Of a DNA stretch of 64,000 nt, positions 50,276 through 59,057 are shown piece by piece. Position 1 is the first letter of the stretch; every line of letters starts with the position of its first letter. The notes below the pieces were generated by a model. That model was given only the letters and a program-made list of their open reading frames with translations. It searched no databases and had not been told where the DNA came from. The translations under genes were made by a program, and so were the position numbers. The stretch comes from Ectopseudomonas composti (GTDB lineage Bacteria > Pseudomonadota > Gammaproteobacteria > Pseudomonadales > Pseudomonadaceae): positions 24,350 to 88,349 of the forward strand of contig NZ_LSSW01000015.1 of NCBI RefSeq assembly GCF_001567565.1. The letters are read 5' to 3'.

Positions 50276-50358
50276 TCCTCGCTTGAGCTGATCCACAGGA
50301 GCTCTGCCGCTTTCGTGGCCGGGCTCCTGCCTCGTTGTACGCAGTAGCGGATTGACCA

Positions 50359-51120
50359 ATGATCGAAATTCTCGTGGGCAGCCTGATAGGTTTGTACGGT
50401 TTTACCGAGGCTGTCGACATCAAACCGCAGCCCGCCGGCACCGTGAACATCACCCAGCCGCTGCTGCCCAATGGCCCGCTGCGCGAGTCGGTGGTGCTGG
50501 AGCCGATGAGCCAGTTGCAGTTTCGCAACGTGATTCGCCAGGCCTATGACTACAGCTGTGGCTCCGCGGCGCTGACAAGCCTTTTGGACTACTACCTCGG
50601 GCGCAACCTGCAGGAGCGCCAGGTGATGGAAGGGCTGCTGCATTTCGGCGAGGCGGAAAAGATCGTCGAGCGCCGCGGTTTCTCCCTGCTCGACATGAAG
50701 CGTTTCGTCACTGCCCTGGGCTACAAGAGTGGTGGGTTTCGCGCCGCTTTCGACGACCTGGCGCAGCTCGAGCACCCGGCCATCGTGCCCATCGAGTACG
50801 CCGGCTTCAAACATTTCGTGGTGGTGCGTGACGTCTACAACGAGCACGTATTCGTTGCCGATCCGGCGCTGGGCAACATCAGTTTCACGCGCGTGCGCTT
50901 CGAGGAGATCTGGGATCAGAACGTACTGTTCGTGATCTTCCCCAGCGGCAACGAGCCGGCCAACGCCATGGCGCTGACCGACCGCGACCTGCGCATCATC
51001 GATGACCGCACCATCAGCATGCTGGCCTTTCGCGAATTTCCGCAGATGGCCAAGTTCACCACGAATCAGGCCGACCAACTGGGGTCGGGAGGCGACATCC
51101 AATACATTCGCCGCAAGTGA
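50359..51120 (+). CDS. C39-family cysteine peptidase-like protein (FilB-like)
   Basis: This 253-aa protein has an N-terminal hydrophobic start (IEILVGSLIGLYGF), then a papain-like C39 fold with an intact triad: Cys67 in RQAYDYSCGSAALTSLL, His152 in AGFKHFVVVRDV, Asp168 in VADPALG, and the oxyanion Gln61. Unlike C39 domains of bacteriocin ABC exporters it is a stand-alone protein, probably exported. It follows the small exported protein whose mature N terminus resembles a double-glycine leader, which suggests that it processes that protein. The weak start lacks a typical signal peptide, so export is uncertain. Confidence 0.75.
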   Translation: MIEILVGSLIGLYGFTEAVDIKPQPAGTVNITQPLLPNGPLRESVVLEPMSQLQFRNVIRQAYDYSCGSAALTSLLDYYLGRNLQERQVMEGLLHFGEAEKIVERRGFSLLDMKRFVTALGYKSGGFRAAFDDLAQLEHPAIVPIEYAGFKHFVVVRDVYNEHVFVADPALGNISFTRVRFEEIWDQNVLFVIFPSGNEPANAMALTDRDLRIIDDRTISMLAFREFPQMAKFTTNQADQLGSGGDIQYIRRK

Positions 51121-51158
51121 TTCACCCGGCATAACAATAACGATCTGGGGATAGCGCC

Positions 51159-52163
51159 ATGGGAGTTTCGGGGTATGCATGGCTGGTCATGCTGACGCTG
51201 GTTGCGGTGCAGCCGCTGATGGCCGACGACACCACGGTCGACGACGCTCGCGATGCGTTGACCAAGAAAGACGATGACGCCGACAGCGCCAAGGCGCTGG
51301 AAGAGGTGTTCCAGGCCGCCGAGAAGAGCTACACCCTGCTCAAGAAGGGTGAGCGCACCCTGACCTACGGCTTCGACTACTCGTTGTTGCGTGATACGCA
51401 GATCCAGACCGTGCGTACCGGGCAGAACGTCTTCAGCGTGATCGGCCAAAGCGAGGCGCAGCATACCTTCACCAACTCCTTCACCTTCGATTACGGGGTG
51501 TGGGACAACCTCACCTTCAGCATGCGCGTGCCGTTTCTGGCCAAGTACGACACCGAGCGTGACCTGAGCACCTACAGCCTGGGGGATATTTCCGCCAGTT
51601 TCCGCTGGCAGCCCTGGTCGTCGGTGCGTGGCCGTCCGGTCACCACGCTGTTCGCCACCCTTGGCCTGCCAACTGGCGACAGCCCTTACGACGTCAGTCT
51701 GGATGATGGCCTGGCCACCGGCAGCGGTTACTACAGTCTGGGCGTCGGGGCCAACCTGTCCTACGTGATCGACCCGGTGGTGCTGTTCGGCTCGCTTGGC
51801 TACACCTACAACCTGCCGATCCGCAATGCCGATCAGGTACGCGGCGGCCGTCTGCTGGAGAGGGTCGACCCGGGCTCGAGCCTGTCGCTGAGCATGGGCT
51901 TCGCCTACGCCCTGTCCTATGACGTGTCGCTGGCTACCTCGTTGCAGATGGCGCACAACCTGGCGCCGAAGTTCACCTTCAGTGACGTCACGCTCGAGGG
52001 CAACGAACAGACCAGTGCGGTGATGAACTTCTCGCTGGGCCTGCGCACCTCACCGAACACCATCGTCAACGTCAACGCCGGTTTCGGCATGACCGAGGAT
52101 TCGCCCGATGTCCTGCTCGGGATTTCCATGCCCCTGGATATCAAGGGCCTCAAGGCCGAGTAA
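51159..52163 (+). CDS. Outer-membrane beta-barrel protein (FilC-like transporter)
   Basis: This 334-aa protein has a signal peptide (cleavage near VQPLMA|DD), an acidic linker with DDTTVDDARDALTKKDDDADS, a short coiled-coil-like stretch, then alternating amphipathic strands with aromatic girdle residues (YGFDYSLLRDT, HTFTNSFTFDYGVWDNLTFSMRVPF and similar). It ends in a barrel that I would class with phenol-degradation-type or transporter-like OMPs. It lies between the peptidase and FadL-type genes, so it is one of two barrels of the envelope operon. Function is not known. Confidence 0.7.
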   Translation: MGVSGYAWLVMLTLVAVQPLMADDTTVDDARDALTKKDDDADSAKALEEVFQAAEKSYTLLKKGERTLTYGFDYSLLRDTQIQTVRTGQNVFSVIGQSEAQHTFTNSFTFDYGVWDNLTFSMRVPFLAKYDTERDLSTYSLGDISASFRWQPWSSVRGRPVTTLFATLGLPTGDSPYDVSLDDGLATGSGYYSLGVGANLSYVIDPVVLFGSLGYTYNLPIRNADQVRGGRLLERVDPGSSLSLSMGFAYALSYDVSLATSLQMAHNLAPKFTFSDVTLEGNEQTSAVMNFSLGLRTSPNTIVNVNAGFGMTEDSPDVLLGISMPLDIKGLKAE

Positions 52164-52181
52164 GCAGCGAGCGAACCTGAC

Positions 52182-53768
52182 ATGACTCATCTTGCCAAGC
52201 TGCAGGCGCTGCTGCTGGGGTTGGGCGCGGCCTGCGTCCTGCCTGCCCAGGCGCAACTGGCCACCAACCTGACCATCGGCAATCCCAAGGCCATGGCCAT
52301 GGGCAACGCCGTGACTGCCGACGTCACCGGTATCGATGCCGTGCATTACAACCCGGCAGCCCTGAGCAAGCTCAAGGGGCGGCAGACCACGGTTAAGCTG
52401 CTCAGTGGCGTGATGGATATCCGCGCCAAGTTCGCGGCCAGGGAAGGGTATGGCTTCATGGGCTACGACGATGACCCGTTCAAGAACTCCAGCAGCCGCA
52501 CGTTGACGCCGACCATGTATCTGCCAGGTGTTGGTGGCATGACCGAGCTGCCGGTGCTGGTGGCGCCACTGGCTGGCCTGTCGATCAACCCGCCGGGTTC
52601 GAAGTTCACCTTCGCCACTAACGTCTATGCGCCGATGGCACTGGGTTATTCGCGCGATTCCGATGATGACCCAGGGCGGTTCCAGGGGCGCCAGGTCTCG
52701 TTGCAGCGCATTACCTATTTCTCGCCGTCGCTGGCCTATCAGGTCAATGACGAACTGTCGGTCGGACTGTCCATCGGCTTCTCCCACCAGGCCGTTGCGC
52801 TCAATCAGGACTTTCGTAACCCCGGCATGCTGACTGGCCTGACTCGCATCCTTAACGAGGCGCTGTGCCTGCCTGGGCTGGATGAAATCCTAGGACCATT
52901 CATCAACGTCTGCGGTGGCAAGATCGGTCCGTTCGATTCCTTGGCCAACCTCGATCTGGATTTGCAGGAGAGTCTGTCGCCCTCCTACAACCTGGGCATA
53001 CTTTGGGAACCGACGGACTGGTTCTCATGGGGCGCGACCTACCAGAGCGAGTCGCGGATGAATCTCAAGGGAAAATACCGTGTGGATTACAGCGAAGACT
53101 GGGCAGGGTTCTGGCAAGGCTTCCAGTCGGCCCTGGCTGGGCAGATTCTCAGCCCGCTGTTTCCCTATGGTGCGGAGGAGGAGAGTGGCAACGCCTCGCT
53201 GAAGCTGACCTATCCGGATGCCTTCAGCACCGGTATCAAGGTGCGCCCCTTCGACAAGTGGCAGTTCAATCTGGATCTGCGCTGGGTCGGTTACAGCGAC
53301 TGGAACAACTTCGAGATCGAGTTCGATCGAGAGCTGGACCTGTTGCGTATCGCCAAGACCTTCGGTGGCGGCAATGCCACCGACCGCAGCATCATCCTCG
53401 ACCGCGGCTATCGCGATACCTGGAGCTGGGGCGTTGGCGTGCAGTACGACGTCAATGATCGTCTGGCGCTGCGCGCAGGCTACGAATATCGCCCTTCAGC
53501 CATCCCGAAGAACAAGGCAGACGTCCTGGCGCCGGTGGGCGACGCCGATCTCTACGGCCTTGGCCTGGGCTATCGCTGGGACAAGGACACCACCATCGAC
53601 GTCGGCTTCAACTACTTCGTCTCCAAACAGAGCATACCTGCCGGCAGCAGCTGCAACGTCAGCTGCGAAGGCTTGGACAATCTGGTCTACAACCCGTACG
53701 CCGGGCTCAATATCGAAACCACGGTCAAGGCCTATATCTTCGCCATGACCTACACCTCGAGGTTCTGA
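52182..53768 (+). CDS. FadL/OmpP1-family outer-membrane protein
   Basis: This 528-aa protein has a signal peptide (LLLGLGAACVLPAQA), an N-terminal hatch with NPKAMAMGNAVTADVTGIDAVHYNPAALSKLKGRQTTV in separate segments (the AxxxxxxxxxxxxNPAAL pattern is the FadL mark) and a 14-stranded barrel, ending in FAMTYTSRF with a terminal Phe. FadL proteins take up hydrophobic molecules such as long-chain fatty acids or aromatics through the outer membrane. Its place in an operon with small exported and peptidase proteins suggests a hydrophobic cargo. Two cysteine pairs near residues 230-245 and 490-500 may be disulfide-bonded. Confidence 0.82.
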   Translation: MTHLAKLQALLLGLGAACVLPAQAQLATNLTIGNPKAMAMGNAVTADVTGIDAVHYNPAALSKLKGRQTTVKLLSGVMDIRAKFAAREGYGFMGYDDDPFKNSSSRTLTPTMYLPGVGGMTELPVLVAPLAGLSINPPGSKFTFATNVYAPMALGYSRDSDDDPGRFQGRQVSLQRITYFSPSLAYQVNDELSVGLSIGFSHQAVALNQDFRNPGMLTGLTRILNEALCLPGLDEILGPFINVCGGKIGPFDSLANLDLDLQESLSPSYNLGILWEPTDWFSWGATYQSESRMNLKGKYRVDYSEDWAGFWQGFQSALAGQILSPLFPYGAEEESGNASLKLTYPDAFSTGIKVRPFDKWQFNLDLRWVGYSDWNNFEIEFDRELDLLRIAKTFGGGNATDRSIILDRGYRDTWSWGVGVQYDVNDRLALRAGYEYRPSAIPKNKADVLAPVGDADLYGLGLGYRWDKDTTIDVGFNYFVSKQSIPAGSSCNVSCEGLDNLVYNPYAGLNIETTVKAYIFAMTYTSRF

Positions 53769-53772
53769 GACG

Positions 53773-54924
53773 ATGCGCAGCCTGTTGTGGATGTTGATGG
53801 TCTTGCCGCTGATGCAGGCCAGCGCCAGCAGTCGCTACCTGACCTGGGTCGATGATCTCGGCAGGGTGCATAACACCTTCGTCGACGGCCGTTTCGCCGA
53901 GCAACAGCTAAAGGCTCAGCGGCGCGCCGAGCAGAGTGACCAGGCCCGGCTCGGCGATGGCGGTGCCTGGCCGGGCAGTGCGCCAAGTACCGGGGAGAGC
54001 AAGCGGCGTTATTTCACCTGGGTCGACGGTAGTGGCCAGTTGCAGAACGGCTTCTACGCCGGTGCACAGGTTGCCGGCAGCTCGGGGCGTGATCAGGTGC
54101 TGGCCAGCGGTGAGCGGGCTGGTGACTACATCGACTCGGCTGTGCTCGAGGGGCGCGGCTTCCAGCGCGGCAGCAGCGACAGTCCCTATTACACCTGGGT
54201 CGATGAACAGGGGCGGATGCACAACGCGCCGGTGCCTGGCAGATCCGCCGAGGCTCAGCCACGCTCTGGCGCTTCAACGGTTCGTTACAGCGAGGGGCGA
54301 CAGATCGAGTTCGAGCGCAGCAAACCGTCCTTGCCGACGCTCGATGGCCAGCCCACCAGTGCCATGCAGGCCTTGCTCGAAGGTAGCCAGGCGCGTGGTG
54401 AAAGCCTGTATGGCGAGCTGTCGACTCGCTGTTGCGGGCAGATGCGAGACAGCGACTTCAGTCTGCTGTCAGCGCAAGAGCCGCGCTATGAGGAACTGGA
54501 TCGTTTTTCGCCGAGCTTCGAATTCCCCATGGGGCGCAGCTATTACGCGGCGTTGAAGTTACCCGTCTCACGGCAGAGCTATGGGCTGCGCGTGCGCAGT
54601 TTCGCCAACCGTGAGGTGGTCTATCCATCGCTGCTGTTTCTTGACGAGGCCAAGCGTCCGACGCGGCTGGTCAGTGATGCGGTATATCAGCTGCATCCGG
54701 AAACCTGGTACCGCTACGCCTTCATCGAAGGCACGGTGCAGGTGCGTGCAGAGCAGGGCGAGCGCTATGTGCTGCTGATTACCACCGACGAAGACCGCAG
54801 CCTGCAAACGCTCGACAACAAGCCGTTCAAGCGACCCTTGCAGGCATTGGCGGTAGATGAGGCGGGCATGCAGCGGCATGCGCATGCGGATGAAGGGGCG
54901 TTCGAGCTGGCGATAGTGCGTTGA
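53773..54924 (+). CDS. Periplasmic protein with three TWVD repeats and MalM-like C-terminal domain (FilE-like)
   Basis: This 383-aa protein has a signal peptide ending in SAS. Its N-terminal half has three spaced copies of a short motif: RYLTWVDDLGRVHN at 21-34, RYFTWVDGSGQLQN at 79-92 and YYTWVDEQGRMHN at 139-151, which resembles DUF4124-like modules. The C-terminal part starts with a CC pair at 220-221 and reads like MalM-type beta-sandwich proteins (RYEELDRFSPSFEFPMGRSYYAALKLP). MalM-like domains are periplasmic adaptors. It is the last gene of the envelope operon. Confidence 0.6.
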   Translation: MRSLLWMLMVLPLMQASASSRYLTWVDDLGRVHNTFVDGRFAEQQLKAQRRAEQSDQARLGDGGAWPGSAPSTGESKRRYFTWVDGSGQLQNGFYAGAQVAGSSGRDQVLASGERAGDYIDSAVLEGRGFQRGSSDSPYYTWVDEQGRMHNAPVPGRSAEAQPRSGASTVRYSEGRQIEFERSKPSLPTLDGQPTSAMQALLEGSQARGESLYGELSTRCCGQMRDSDFSLLSAQEPRYEELDRFSPSFEFPMGRSYYAALKLPVSRQSYGLRVRSFANREVVYPSLLFLDEAKRPTRLVSDAVYQLHPETWYRYAFIEGTVQVRAEQGERYVLLITTDEDRSLQTLDNKPFKRPLQALAVDEAGMQRHAHADEGAFELAIVR

Positions 54925-54972
54925 GTGAGCCGCAGGTCGCGCCAGGTCTGGGTGACCTGGCGCAACTGGTAC

Positions 54973-55959
54973 TCAGACTTCCTTGCCGATGATATGGCCG
55001 AACAGTTCCTGAGAGAACCGCACGCGCTCTTCGGCGTCTTCCTGAATGCCCTTGGCCTTCAGCTCTTCCAGGCGTGCTTCCACCGCATGGGCGCGGTGGG
55101 TCAGGCCACAGTCGTTGGCGATCTGGATGTTCAGGCCGGGGCGTGCGTTGAGTTCGAGAATCAACGGGCCCTTGTCCTGGTCCAGAACCATGTCCACACC
55201 GATGTAACCCAGGCCGCACAGCTCGTAGCAGCCGGCGGCGAGCTTCATGAAACCATCCCAGTTCGGCAGTTGCACGCCGTCCACCGCGTTGGTGGTGTCC
55301 GGGTGCTTGCTGATCTTGTTGTTCAGCCAGGTGCCGCGCAGGGTGACGCCAGTGGCCAGGTCCACGCCGACACCGATGGCACCCTGGTGCAGGTTGGCCT
55401 TGCCGTTGGACTGGCGGGTCGGCAGGCGCAGCATGGCCATCACCGGATAGCCCATCAGCACGATGATGCGGATGTCCGGCACGCCCTCGTAGCTGATGCT
55501 CTTGAAGATGGTGTCCGGGGTTACCCGGTACTCGATCAGCGCGCGGTCACGGTGACCACCGAGCGAGTACAGGCCGGAGAGGATGCTGGAAATCTGCTGC
55601 TCCAGCTCCTCATGACTGACGATCTTGCCGGATACTGTCTTGAAGCGATCTTCGAAACGGTCGGCGATGACCATGATGCCGTCACCGCCGGCACCCTGGG
55701 CCGGCTTGATGACGAAATCGTTGCGCCCAGCGATGATCTCGTCGAGCTTCTCGATTCCCTTCTCGGTTTCGATGACGCCATACATCTCCGGCACGTCGAT
55801 GCCGGCCTCGATGGCCCGCTCCTTGGTGATGATCTTGTCGTCGACGATGGGGTACAGGTGCCGTTTGTTGTACTTCAGCACGTAATCCGCATTGCGTCGG
55901 TTGATGCCCATGATGCCTTTGGCTTCAAGGGCCTTCCACGTCTTGATCAGGCCGAACAT
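54973..55959 (-). CDS. Alpha-L-glutamate ligase-like ATP-grasp protein
   Basis: This 328-aa protein is an ATP-grasp enzyme of the sugar-transfer-associated type (PF14397). It has FGLIKTWKALEAKGIMGINRRNADYVLKYN near the start, VIKPAQGAGGDGIMVIADRFEDR near residue 85-105 for ATP binding, and the C-terminal metal-binding GLGYIGVDMVLDQDKGPLILELNARPGLNIQIAN near 250. It would join an acid to an amine with ATP, perhaps adding glutamate to a protein or small molecule. It is last in a three-gene operon with an inactive transglutaminase-like protein and a retropepsin-like protein; 4 bp separate it from the previous gene. Confidence 0.85.
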   Translation of the reverse strand: MFGLIKTWKALEAKGIMGINRRNADYVLKYNKRHLYPIVDDKIITKERAIEAGIDVPEMYGVIETEKGIEKLDEIIAGRNDFVIKPAQGAGGDGIMVIADRFEDRFKTVSGKIVSHEELEQQISSILSGLYSLGGHRDRALIEYRVTPDTIFKSISYEGVPDIRIIVLMGYPVMAMLRLPTRQSNGKANLHQGAIGVGVDLATGVTLRGTWLNNKISKHPDTTNAVDGVQLPNWDGFMKLAAGCYELCGLGYIGVDMVLDQDKGPLILELNARPGLNIQIANDCGLTHRAHAVEARLEELKAKGIQEDAEERVRFSQELFGHIIGKEV

Positions 55960-55963
55960 GGTG

Positions 55964-57490
55964 TTAGTCCTTGAGGAAGGCTTTGAAACGGAACAGTTCG
56001 GTCAGGCGGTAGCCACGGTAGCGACCCATCGCCAGCATGAAACCCACCAGGATCAGCAGGATCGCCGGGAAGGTGAACACGAAGTACACCAGCTCAGGCA
56101 CGCTCATCAGCAGGTGCGCGACAGTCGCGGCGAACAGGGTACCGATGGCGACCTTGAAGGCGTGACCACCACCGCGCTCTTCCCAGGTGATCGACAGACG
56201 TTCGATGGTCATGGTCAGAATCACCATCGGGAACAGCGCCACGGACAGGCCGCGCTCCAGCCCCAGCTTGTGGCTGAACAGGCTGATGGTGGCGATCAGC
56301 ACCACGACGAACGTGAGCACTACCGACAGGCGTGGCAGCATCTGCAGCTTCAGATGTTCCAGATAGGAGCGCAGCGATAGACCGAGCGCCGTGATCACGG
56401 TGAACAGGAAGATACCGAAGCCCAGTTGCGTCTCGCGGAAGGCGAGGGCGATCAGTACCGGAGTGAAGGTGCCCAGGGTCTGCAGGCCACCGAGGTTGCG
56501 CAGGATCAGGATCACCAGCACGCCGATTGGAATCATGACCATGATCATGAAGGTCTGCTGGGTCTGCAGCGGTAGGCCATACAGGGAATATTCGAGGAAC
56601 GACGCATCGGTGTTTTCGTCGGTCAGCTTGGCCAGACGGATGGCGTTCATCTCGCTGTTGTTCAGGCTGAAGCTGATCTGCGCTTGTTTGCCGCCTTCGA
56701 GGCTGACCAGATCACCATCGCCAGTCCACCAGACCAGACGGTCGACAGGCAGGCCCTGTTCGCCGGATTCCGGGTTGAAGTACAACCACTTCTGGCCGTT
56801 GAAGCTGCGCAGCCACAGCTCGGGCGACTGGGCGACCTCGGCCTGCAGGCGAATGGTGTGCACGCGCTCCATCGGTACATGGGCGATGGACAGCAACAGC
56901 TCGACCACCTTGGCTTTGTTGGCGGTAGAGGCATCGCCACCGAGCAGCAGCTTGACGTTGTCGTCATTGGCGTTGCTGATGCGCTTGATGGTTTCGCTGA
57001 TGAAGGTCTCGACATCCGCCGAGTGCTGGCGAATCGGCGCGAGCAAGGCCTCGGCAGCGATCTTCTCAGGGCCTTCGACCGGGATGCTGTCGCGGAAGAT
57101 CGGGCCTTTGGCTGGCGTCTGCTCGCCGCTGTAACGCTTGGTCAGCACCAGGCGGTAGTACAGGGTCTGCTTGCCGCTGGCGCGACGGGCCGACCAGGTG
57201 ACACGGCGGTTGCCGTCGACACGGTTGACGCTGACGCCGTAGTTGTTGGAGATGAAGCTCTCGTTGAGGCTCACGTAATCCTGGTTCAGCGGCGGTACGA
57301 ACATCTGCAGCTTCACCGGCTCACGCGGGGTTGCCTGGAATTCGACCTTGGCATCGATGTTCCACAGATCGTCGGTCTCGTCCTCGGTCACCGGAATGCC
57401 GAGAATGAAGATTTGGTATGCCGTAATCAGAACGCCCAGGGTCACCAGCAGGGTGATCAGGACTTTCAGATGCAGGTTCAGAGAGCGCAT
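55964..57490 (-). CDS. Inactive transglutaminase-like 7TM membrane protein
   Basis: This 508-aa protein has one N-terminal membrane segment (VLITLLVTLGVLITAYQIFILG), a large periplasmic domain of inactive transglutaminase type (about residues 50-270), and a C-terminal 7TM domain with FTPVLIALAFRETQLGFGIFLFTVITALGLSLRSYLEHLKL near residue 340-380. The transglutaminase catalytic Cys is not visible, as the family name says. The operon with an ATP-grasp ligase and an aspartic protease is conserved in pseudomonads; its job is unknown, but a role in envelope or osmotic adaptation is often proposed. Confidence 0.85.
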   Translation of the reverse strand: MRSLNLHLKVLITLLVTLGVLITAYQIFILGIPVTEDETDDLWNIDAKVEFQATPREPVKLQMFVPPLNQDYVSLNESFISNNYGVSVNRVDGNRRVTWSARRASGKQTLYYRLVLTKRYSGEQTPAKGPIFRDSIPVEGPEKIAAEALLAPIRQHSADVETFISETIKRISNANDDNVKLLLGGDASTANKAKVVELLLSIAHVPMERVHTIRLQAEVAQSPELWLRSFNGQKWLYFNPESGEQGLPVDRLVWWTGDGDLVSLEGGKQAQISFSLNNSEMNAIRLAKLTDENTDASFLEYSLYGLPLQTQQTFMIMVMIPIGVLVILILRNLGGLQTLGTFTPVLIALAFRETQLGFGIFLFTVITALGLSLRSYLEHLKLQMLPRLSVVLTFVVVLIATISLFSHKLGLERGLSVALFPMVILTMTIERLSITWEERGGGHAFKVAIGTLFAATVAHLLMSVPELVYFVFTFPAILLILVGFMLAMGRYRGYRLTELFRFKAFLKD

Positions 57491-57495
57491 GGGAA

Positions 57496-58032
57496 TTACT
57501 CGCCAGGGGTTGCGTCATTGGTGCAGTTGGGTTTGCCAGCTGCATATTTAAGGCTTGGATCGACCATGGCTTCGAAGTGTTTGAGCGCTTCGGAGCCGAT
57601 CAGAAGCGGGTATTGGAATGCGCTTCGGTCGGTCAAGTTCACTTCGATCGTGCGCAGGGTCTTTCCCATGCACAGTTCCAGGTCGATTACCGGGCGTGCT
57701 GTGTAGGTCTTTTCTTCCTCTGGATCGAAGTCACCTGCACGTCGCTTGATCTTGCTGATGCGCGCCAATGGGCGCTCGATGGTGCGTTCGTGGGCGTCGT
57801 CTATGGCCAGCACGAAACGCACCCAGGTTTCCCCGTCACGCTTGAAACGTTTGATATCGCGAGCGCTGAGAGACGCGGTCTTGGCGCCGGTGTCGAGCTT
57901 GGCAGCCACCTGAAGATCCAGCTCTTCGATATGGATGTATTCGTTCAGACCATAGATCGACTTGCCCATGGCCAGAGCCGGGCAGGACAAGGTCAGCAGA
58001 CAGAGCAACAAGGAGAAGGGTTTCAGTCTCAT
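57496..58032 (-). CDS. Retropepsin-like aspartic protease (PF05618)
   Basis: This 178-aa protein has a signal peptide ending in ALA (LLLCLLTLSCPALA), followed by GKSIYGLNEYIHIEELDLQVAAKLDTGAKTASLSARD, in which AKLDTGAKTASL is the active-site D-T-G motif of a retropepsin-like fold. The C-terminal part has FQYPLLIGSEALKHFEAMVDPSLKY. Earlier the family was called ATP-dependent zinc protease, which is doubtful. It probably works in the periplasm, upstream of the transglutaminase-like and ATP-grasp genes in one operon. Confidence 0.85.
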   Translation of the reverse strand: MRLKPFSLLLCLLTLSCPALAMGKSIYGLNEYIHIEELDLQVAAKLDTGAKTASLSARDIKRFKRDGETWVRFVLAIDDAHERTIERPLARISKIKRRAGDFDPEEEKTYTARPVIDLELCMGKTLRTIEVNLTDRSAFQYPLLIGSEALKHFEAMVDPSLKYAAGKPNCTNDATPGE

Positions 58033-58247
58033 GAGTCCTTGAGAGGTATTGCCAGGGGCGGTTGAGCGACAGCGTCTGGCGGCATCCTGCCATACAACTG
58101 CCCGCGGTGAATTCTAGCAGGCATGGCAAAAGGCAATGGCCGGGCGTGAATGCGCGGATTCTAACATGGGGATTTTCCGTGCTGACAGAAGCTTATGTAG
58201 CTTTCTGCAAGTAAGGTCGCGGATCGCTCGTCATGCCCTGTCAGGAA

Positions 58248-58261
58248 TATTGTCGACAATA
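58248..58261. promoter_or_regulatory. Palindrome TATTGTCGACAATA, operator 1 for the prp regulator
   Basis: A perfect 14-bp palindrome lies upstream of the prp promoter. Its core TGTCGACA recurs at 58324-58331. GntR-type regulators bind such palindromes, so this is probably an operator of the adjacent regulator. Confidence 0.6.
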
Positions 58262-58273
58262 CTTTGGTCTGCT

Positions 58274-58302
58274 TTGACTGAAATGGCTTTTAGGCGTAGT
58301 TT
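58274..58302 (+). promoter_or_regulatory. Putative prp operon promoter
   Basis: TTGACT (58274-58279), a 17-base spacer and TAGTTT (58297-58302) form a plausible promoter, placed between the two TGTCGACA operators. Transcription would begin near 58309, so operator 2 lies just after the start. Confidence 0.5.
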
Positions 58303-58323
58303 TGTAGCCATTGAATTTGAAGG

Positions 58324-58333
58324 TGTCGACAAT
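58324..58333. promoter_or_regulatory. Operator 2 core (TGTCGACAAT) at the regulator start
   Basis: The TGTCGACA palindrome overlaps the region between the AAGG ribosome-binding site and the first ATG of the regulator gene. Binding here would block transcription and so give autoregulation. Confidence 0.55.
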
Positions 58334-59057
58334 GATGTTGCTAGAGTCTGAAGTCTCTACAGCGCCGCAGGTGGATTCGGAAACGCTCTCCGAGCATGTT
58401 TTCCGTTTGATACAGGCCGCCATCGTCAAGGGCGAGATCGCTCCGGGCAGCAAGATCTCCGAGCCTGAACTGGCGCGCACCTACGGTATCAGCCGTGGCC
58501 CGCTGCGCGAGGCGATCCATCGCCTGGAAGGGCAGAAGCTGCTGGTGCGTGTTCCCCATGTGGGCGCCCGGGTAGTGGCGCTCAGTCATGCCGAGCTGAT
58601 CGAACTGTACGAGATCCGCGAGTCCCTCGAAGGCATGGCCTGTCGCCTGGCCGCCGAGCGTATGACCCAGCAGGAGATCGATGAACTGCGCCGTGTGCTG
58701 GAACTGCATGAGCAGGATGCCGCCTTCAAGGCCGGCGTCGGTTACTACCAGCAGGAGGGCGACTTCGACTTCCACTACCGGATCATCCAGGGCAGCGGCA
58801 ACCGCACCCTGGCCAAGTTGCTGTGCGACGAGCTGTACCAGCTGGTGCGCATGTATCGCCTGCAGTTCTCGGCCACGCCTAACCGGCCGCACCAGGCCTT
58901 CGCCGAGCACCACCGCATTCTCGATGCCATCGCCGAACGTGACGGCGAACTGGCCGAACTGCTGATGCGCCGTCACATCGGCGCCTCCAAACGCAATATC
59001 GAGCGCCACTACAAGGAAGCGCTTGCCACTTCATCCAAGACCCGAGGTGATTCATGA
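58332..59057 (+). CDS. GntR-family (FadR/VanR-type) regulator of the propionate operon
   Basis: This 241-aa regulator has a GntR winged helix with [52 protein letters not shown], in separate segments, and a C-terminal FCD domain (about residues 95-225) with [19 protein letters not shown] and a metal/ligand site in [14 protein letters not shown] and [13 protein letters not shown]. It precedes prpB with ATGA overlap and most likely represses prpBC-acnD-prpF, released by 2-methylcitrate. The ATG at 58332 follows AAGG; a TTG further upstream is less likely. Confidence 0.85.
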   Translation: MMLLESEVSTAPQVDSETLSEHVFRLIQAAIVKGEIAPGSKISEPELARTYGISRGPLREAIHRLEGQKLLVRVPHVGARVVALSHAELIELYEIRESLEGMACRLAAERMTQQEIDELRRVLELHEQDAAFKAGVGYYQQEGDFDFHYRIIQGSGNRTLAKLLCDELYQLVRMYRLQFSATPNRPHQAFAEHHRILDAIAERDGELAELLMRRHIGASKRNIERHYKEALATSSKTRGDS

